Assembly (NCBI GenBank): GCA_900762815.1
Contig: CAAFHX010000006.1
Coordinates: 1-8,671, forward strand
From: Candidatus Avelusimicrobium facis
GTDB lineage: Bacteria > Elusimicrobiota > Elusimicrobia > Elusimicrobiales > Elusimicrobiaceae
Direction of reading: 5' to 3'
DNA: 8,671 nt
Part shown: piece by piece, positions 5,809 to 8,671 of the stretch
Layout of the letters: every line of letters begins with the position of its first letter
Position numbering within the stretch: position 1 is the stretch's first letter
The notes under the pieces: model-generated
What the model was told of the DNA's origin: nothing
Databases searched by the model: none
Seen by the model: the letters and a program-made list of their open reading frames with translations, nothing else
Translations under genes and position numbers: made by a program

Positions 5809-7036
5809 ATTTTTTTAATTGGCCCAGCCGCGCGGCGGCCTGTTGCGTGCGCTGCGGGGTGTTAAAAGCCGTCAGTCTGAAGTACCCCTCCCCGCTCCGG
5901 CCAAAGCCCGACCCCGGCGTACCGACGATTTGCAACTCTTGCAACAAAAAGTCAAAGAAATCCCAAGAGCTCATGCCCCGGGGCGTCTTTAGCCAAATAT
6001 AGGGCGCATTCACCCCGCCAAAGACCTGCAGCCCGGCGGTCTGCAACCCGCGCGCAATGACGCGCGCATTGGCCTGATACAGGGCGATGACCTCGCGCGT
6101 TTGGGCCCGGCCCTCCGGGCTGTACACGGCCTCCGCCCCGCGTTGGACAATATAGGGTACGCCGTTAAATTTGGTGCTCTGGCGGCGCAACCACAAGGCG
6201 TGGGCGCTGTGGGCCGTCCCTTGTTTATCATACAATTTTAAGGCCTTGGGCACCACACAATAGGCGCAACGCGTGCCCGTAAATCCGGCCGTTTTGGAGA
6301 ACGAACGGAACTCCACCGCACATTCCTGCGCACCGAGGATTTCGTAAATGCTGTGCGGTGCGTCGGCGTCTTGGATAAAGGCCTCGTAGGCGCTGTCAAA
6401 CAAAAGGATTGCTTTTTCCGCGCGGGCCCATTCCACCCAGGCGCTCAGCTGCGCACGCGTCATCGCCGTGCCGGTGGGGTTGTTGGGCGAGCACAAATAA
6501 ATCACATCCGCGTGCTCTTTGGGCAAGGCCGGTGCGAAGTGGTTTTCCGCCGTGCAGGGCAAATAAATGATTTTTTCAAACTGCCCGTTGACGCACGCGC
6601 CGCTGCGCCCGGCCATGACATTGGTGTCTAAATACACCGGGTACACCGGGTCTTGCAAGGCCACGCGGGCATGGGCGTCAAAGATTTCCTGGAAATTGGC
6701 CACATCGCTTTTGGCTCCGTCGCTGACGAAAATTTCGTCTGCTTCTATATCCACCCCGAGGGACTGATAATCCCCCCGGGCAATGGCTTGACGCAAAAAA
6801 TCATACCCTTCGTACGGGCCATAGCCGCGGAAGGTGTCGGCTTGGCCCATTTCATCGCAAGCCTTTTTCATGGCGCTCACCACCGCCGGCACCAGCGGGC
6901 GGCTGACATCGCCAATCCCCAAACTGATGACCTCCCGCTGCGGGTGGGCGGCCTTATAGGCGGCGGTGCGGCGGGCTACCTCGGCAAACAAATAACTGCC
7001 CTGTAAATTCAAATAATGTTCGTTTAATTTCGTCAT
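5807..7036 (-). CDS. dapL: LL-diaminopimelate aminotransferase
   Basis: This 409-residue, PLP-dependent fold-type I aminotransferase converts tetrahydrodipicolinate to LL-2,6-diaminopimelate in one step with glutamate as amino donor. It thereby bypasses the succinylase or acetylase branches of lysine synthesis. Seen in order: GIGDVSRPL (40-48), GYGPYEGYDFLR (71-82), SDGAKSD (105-111), SPNNPTG (183-189) with the PLP-contacting Asn186, FDSAYEAF (213-220) with Asp214 and Tyr217, and SFSKTAGFTGTRC (245-257) with Lys248 as the expected Schiff-base lysine. The length is typical of DapL. Its ATG overlaps the dapF stop by 4 bases (ATGA), and dapF supplies the next enzyme, so the two form a functional unit. 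The TAG stop overlaps the pilin ribosome-binding site. DapL is known from plants, Chlamydiae and several other bacterial groups. Confidence 0.95.
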   Translation of the reverse strand: MTKLNEHYLNLQGSYLFAEVARRTAAYKAAHPQREVISLGIGDVSRPLVPAVVSAMKKACDEMGQADTFRGYGPYEGYDFLRQAIARGDYQSLGVDIEADEIFVSDGAKSDVANFQEIFDAHARVALQDPVYPVYLDTNVMAGRSGACVNGQFEKIIYLPCTAENHFAPALPKEHADVIYLCSPNNPTGTAMTRAQLSAWVEWARAEKAILLFDSAYEAFIQDADAPHSIYEILGAQECAVEFRSFSKTAGFTGTRCAYCVVPKALKLYDKQGTAHSAHALWLRRQSTKFNGVPYIVQRGAEAVYSPEGRAQTREVIALYQANARVIARGLQTAGLQVFGGVNAPYIWLKTPRGMSSWDFFDFLLQELQIVGTPGSGFGRSGEGYFRLTAFNTPQRTQQAAARLGQLKK

Positions 7037-7863
7037 AAATCAGCCGTAAACTCTCCCTCAAACACTTTGGCGGCGGGCCCGGTCATATATACCTCTTGGC
7101 CCGGCTGCCAAGCAATTTGCAGCGCTCCCCCGTCTAAAATCACTTGCACCTCTGCGTCGCTGCGCCCGGTCAGTTGTGCCGCCACGGCGGTGGCGCACGC
7201 CCCGGTGCCGCAGGCTTGGGTAATGCCGGCGCCCCGCTCCCACACGCGCATGCGCAAGGTGTTGCGGTCTAACACCTGTACAAATTCCACATTGGTTTTT
7301 TTGGGAAAGGCCGGGTGTGCCTCCAGCAGCGGGCCGGTGTGGGGCAAATTCACCTGCGCCAAATCCGGCACAAAAATCACAAAATGCGGGTTGCCCATGG
7401 ACACCGCCGTCCCGGTCCAATTTTGCCCGGCGGCGAACAGCGTCATATTGACCGCTTGCTCCTCAGCGGGCCCGGCCACGGGGATTTGCCCGCGCAGCAA
7501 GCGCGGCCGGCCCATATTCACGCTGACCAAGCCGCGCGCCCGGTCTTGCACCCGGGTTTTAATCGGCCCGGCCAAAGTCTGCAAAGTCAGGCTGTCGCCG
7601 CTCATCCAGCCTTTTTCGCGGGCAAACAACGGCACGCAGCGCGAAGCATTTCCGCACATTTCCGCCTCGGTACCGTCGGAATTGATAATGCGCATATGCA
7701 CGCCGTCTGCCTGCGGGCGCAACAGCACCAGGCCGTCGGCGCCCACGCCGCAGCGGCGGTCGCACAAAATACGCGCCGCACGGGACACATCCGCCAAGGT
7801 TTCTTGGGATGCGTCTACAAACACAAAATCATTGCCCAGCCCATGATACTTTGCAAAGTGCAT
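7033..7863 (-). CDS. dapF: Diaminopimelate epimerase
   Basis: The 276-residue protein matches diaminopimelate epimerase, the cofactor-free cytoplasmic enzyme that turns LL-diaminopimelate into the meso form for peptidoglycan and lysine. It has the expected two-domain layout. The first half carries KYHGLGNDFV (5-14), GVGADG (39-44) and NSDGTEAEMCGNASRC (61-76) with catalytic Cys70. The second half carries GNPHFVIF (157-164), TNVEFV (190-195), ERGAG (209-213) and ACGTGACA (217-224) with catalytic Cys218. Both acid/base cysteines are present, so it should be active. The stop overlaps the dapL start by 4 bases. No Shine-Dalgarno is seen before the ATG. A -10-like TACAAT lies only 6 bases upstream, which suggests a leaderless message. 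It is the first gene of the dapF-dapL-pilin unit. Confidence 0.96.
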   Translation of the reverse strand: MHFAKYHGLGNDFVFVDASQETLADVSRAARILCDRRCGVGADGLVLLRPQADGVHMRIINSDGTEAEMCGNASRCVPLFAREKGWMSGDSLTLQTLAGPIKTRVQDRARGLVSVNMGRPRLLRGQIPVAGPAEEQAVNMTLFAAGQNWTGTAVSMGNPHFVIFVPDLAQVNLPHTGPLLEAHPAFPKKTNVEFVQVLDRNTLRMRVWERGAGITQACGTGACATAVAAQLTGRSDAEVQVILDGGALQIAWQPGQEVYMTGPAAKVFEGEFTADL

Positions 7864-7869
7864 ATTGCT

Positions 7870-7899
7870 ATTGTATAAAACGCGGCGGCATTACGCCAA
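7870..7899 (-). promoter_or_regulatory. Candidate promoter of the dapF-dapL-pilin unit
   Basis: On the minus strand TTGGCG (plus 7899-7894), an 18-base spacer and TACAAT (plus 7875-7870) match sigma-70-type boxes at 4/6 and 5/6. Transcription would begin within a base or two of the dapF ATG (plus 7863). This agrees with the absence of a visible ribosome-binding site. Confidence 0.35.
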
Positions 7900-7912
7900 G
7901 CCTTTTAAATAA

Positions 7913-7946
7913 ACATCCCCCCGCCGTTTGCAGCGGCGGGGGGTGT
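7913..7946 (-). terminator. Rho-independent terminator of the cysteine-rich protein gene
   Basis: CCCCCCGCCG (7917-7926) pairs perfectly with CGGCGGGGGG (7934-7943) around the 7-base loop TTTGCAG; flanking ACA/TGT can extend the stem past a bulged T. Read on the minus strand it is followed by a T-rich tract, GTTTATTT. It lies 25 bases after the stop of the cysteine-rich gene and separates that gene from dapF. Confidence 0.7.
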
Positions 7947-7971
7947 CAAAGAAACGTCTAGTCGCAAATCA

Positions 7972-8671
7972 TTAAAACTCATCCGGGTTATCGCAACTGC
8001 AGGTGCATATGAAAGGGCCAAACACCATCCTTTCCCCACGGGGCCCTATGTTCCCCAGATCATGATACGCGACATTTCCTTCTCCGCGGCAAACCACACC
8101 CTCCATGTTGGGATTATCAACTACCACATACCCTTCCTGATAGAGTCTGGGGCTGGCGCCATGCTCTTTTCCGCGCATGTAACAAGGCTTTAGTCTTATA
8201 GTACAGTTGCCTTGCCAAGCTCCCCATTGGCAACTGCCGGAACAAGTACGCACTTGATTGCCAACCGGGCAGAATTTATACGCGTCCTCGGGGCGTTCCA
8301 GGGTGCAATTCCTAGTTTGCGTAGCTCCCGCAGCGCAAACACCTTGGCCGCCGCATTCGCCCCAATTCCCCTCTTCCCACCGGCCGGTGGCCGTATTGCA
8401 GGTAACGGTGCGGGTCCGGCGGCCGCAGTTTCCGCAATTTTCTACAGACACCGGTTTAGAGGCTTCATCACACGGTTGGACGCACTCGCCCTGGCACTCA
8501 CACGGATTGGCTGCGGCATAGCCGGCATCACATTCACACCGGTGCGCGGCTGCATAGGTGGCGTTAGAGCAGTTCCGGCATTTCTCTTGATTGGGGTTTT
8601 CCTCACAAGAGCACTCATTGGCACATTCGCACCGGTGCGCCGCCGCGTACGCCGGGCAAGCGCAGCTGTTC
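7972..8671 (-). CDS. Cysteine-rich repeat protein, C-terminal part (partial)
   Basis: The reading frame is open from the window edge to TAA at 7974-7972, giving the last 232 or so residues; the N-terminus lies outside. I do not recognise the protein as a whole. The first third is made of EGF-like or growth-factor-receptor-like cysteine repeats: three YAAA(HR/NP)CEC units at about residues 8, 39 and 51 of the visible part, with CxC and CxxC spacings. The middle, from about residue 80, has thrombospondin-type-1-like or similar motifs, such as CGNCGRRTRT, GRWEEGNWGECGGQGVC and CSGSCQWGAWQGNC. A final 75 residues, ending CTCSCDNPDEF, are less repetitive and unrecognised. Such paired cysteines point to a disulfide-rich protein outside the cytoplasm, perhaps on the surface. 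An internal GTG at 8451 could be taken as a start, but the cysteine pattern continues unbroken upstream of it. Confidence 0.75.
   Translation of the reverse strand, partial: NSCACPAYAAAHRCECANECSCEENPNQEKCRNCSNATYAAAHRCECDAGYAAANPCECQGECVQPCDEASKPVSVENCGNCGRRTRTVTCNTATGRWEEGNWGECGGQGVCAAGATQTRNCTLERPEDAYKFCPVGNQVRTCSGSCQWGAWQGNCTIRLKPCYMRGKEHGASPRLYQEGYVVVDNPNMEGVVCRGEGNVAYHDLGNIGPRGERMVFGPFICTCSCDNPDEF
8518..8649 (-). repeat. Intragenic repeats coding for YAAAxxCEC units
   Basis: Two 28-base copies (8529-8556 and 8622-8649) differ at four positions and are 93 bases (31 codons) apart. Both encode YAAAHRCEC. A more diverged third unit, YAAANPCEC, has its Tyr codon at 8518-8520, 36 bases (12 codons) from the second. 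All spacings are multiples of three, as expected for repeats kept in frame, and the array probably continues beyond the window edge. Confidence 0.7.

Noticed and set aside
7067..7846. 259-codon plus-strand open frame opposite dapF
   Set aside because: It is antisense to a confidently identified enzyme, its product is low-complexity and unrecognisable, and long antisense frames are common in GC-rich coding DNA.
8449..8451. GTG as the start of the cysteine-rich protein
   Set aside because: The frame stays open to the window edge, and the same cysteine-repeat pattern continues upstream, so the gene is longer and partial here.
8518..8649. CRISPR-like array from regularly spaced repeats
   Set aside because: The repeats are in frame, few, unevenly spaced, and encode a conserved peptide motif, so they are protein repeats.

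Overview
The window looks like a GC-rich chromosomal segment of a Gram-negative, probably gut-associated bacterium. My best guess is a member of the Elusimicrobiota. This rests on a type IV pilin whose C-terminal pattern resembles Elusimicrobium pilins, on the aminotransferase (DapL) route to lysine, and on a cysteine-rich repeat protein next to them. It is an inference from remembered sequence patterns, not from a search. I see no rRNA, tRNA, CRISPR array, transposase, integrase or phage gene.

Layout, plus strand, 1-5258: a 247-base leader region holds an imperfect inverted repeat, a T-box-like motif and a weak terminator-like hairpin. Two tandem paralogous YfcC-family membrane transporters follow (248-1714 and 1797-3200), then a sodium:solute symporter (3245-4660) that overlaps a thiamine pyrophosphokinase gene (thiN, 4635-5258). 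Rho-independent terminators lie after the first transporter, after the second transporter and after thiN. The first two stand so close to the next start codon that little room remains for a separate promoter, so readthrough or a promoter inside the preceding gene probably feeds the downstream genes.

Layout, minus strand, 7863-5318: dapF (diaminopimelate epimerase), dapL (LL-diaminopimelate aminotransferase) and a type IV pilin form a tight unit. dapF and dapL overlap by four bases, and the pilin starts 9 bases after dapL, with its ribosome-binding site overlapping the dapL stop. dapL and dapF together convert tetrahydrodipicolinate to LL- and then meso-diaminopimelate, for lysine and peptidoglycan. 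The unit converges on thiN across a hairpin that can terminate in both directions.

Layout, right edge, minus strand, 8671-7972: the C-terminal part of a cysteine-rich repeat protein, probably extracytoplasmic, runs off the window. A GC-rich terminator separates it from dapF, whose likely promoter lies so close to the ATG that the transcript may be leaderless.

Most of the window is ordinary metabolism and transport. The points worth a second look are the symporter-thiN overlap (a candidate thiamine or precursor transporter), the structured leader at the left edge, the functional divergence of the tandem transporters, the pilin placed inside a lysine operon, and the cysteine-rich repeat protein.
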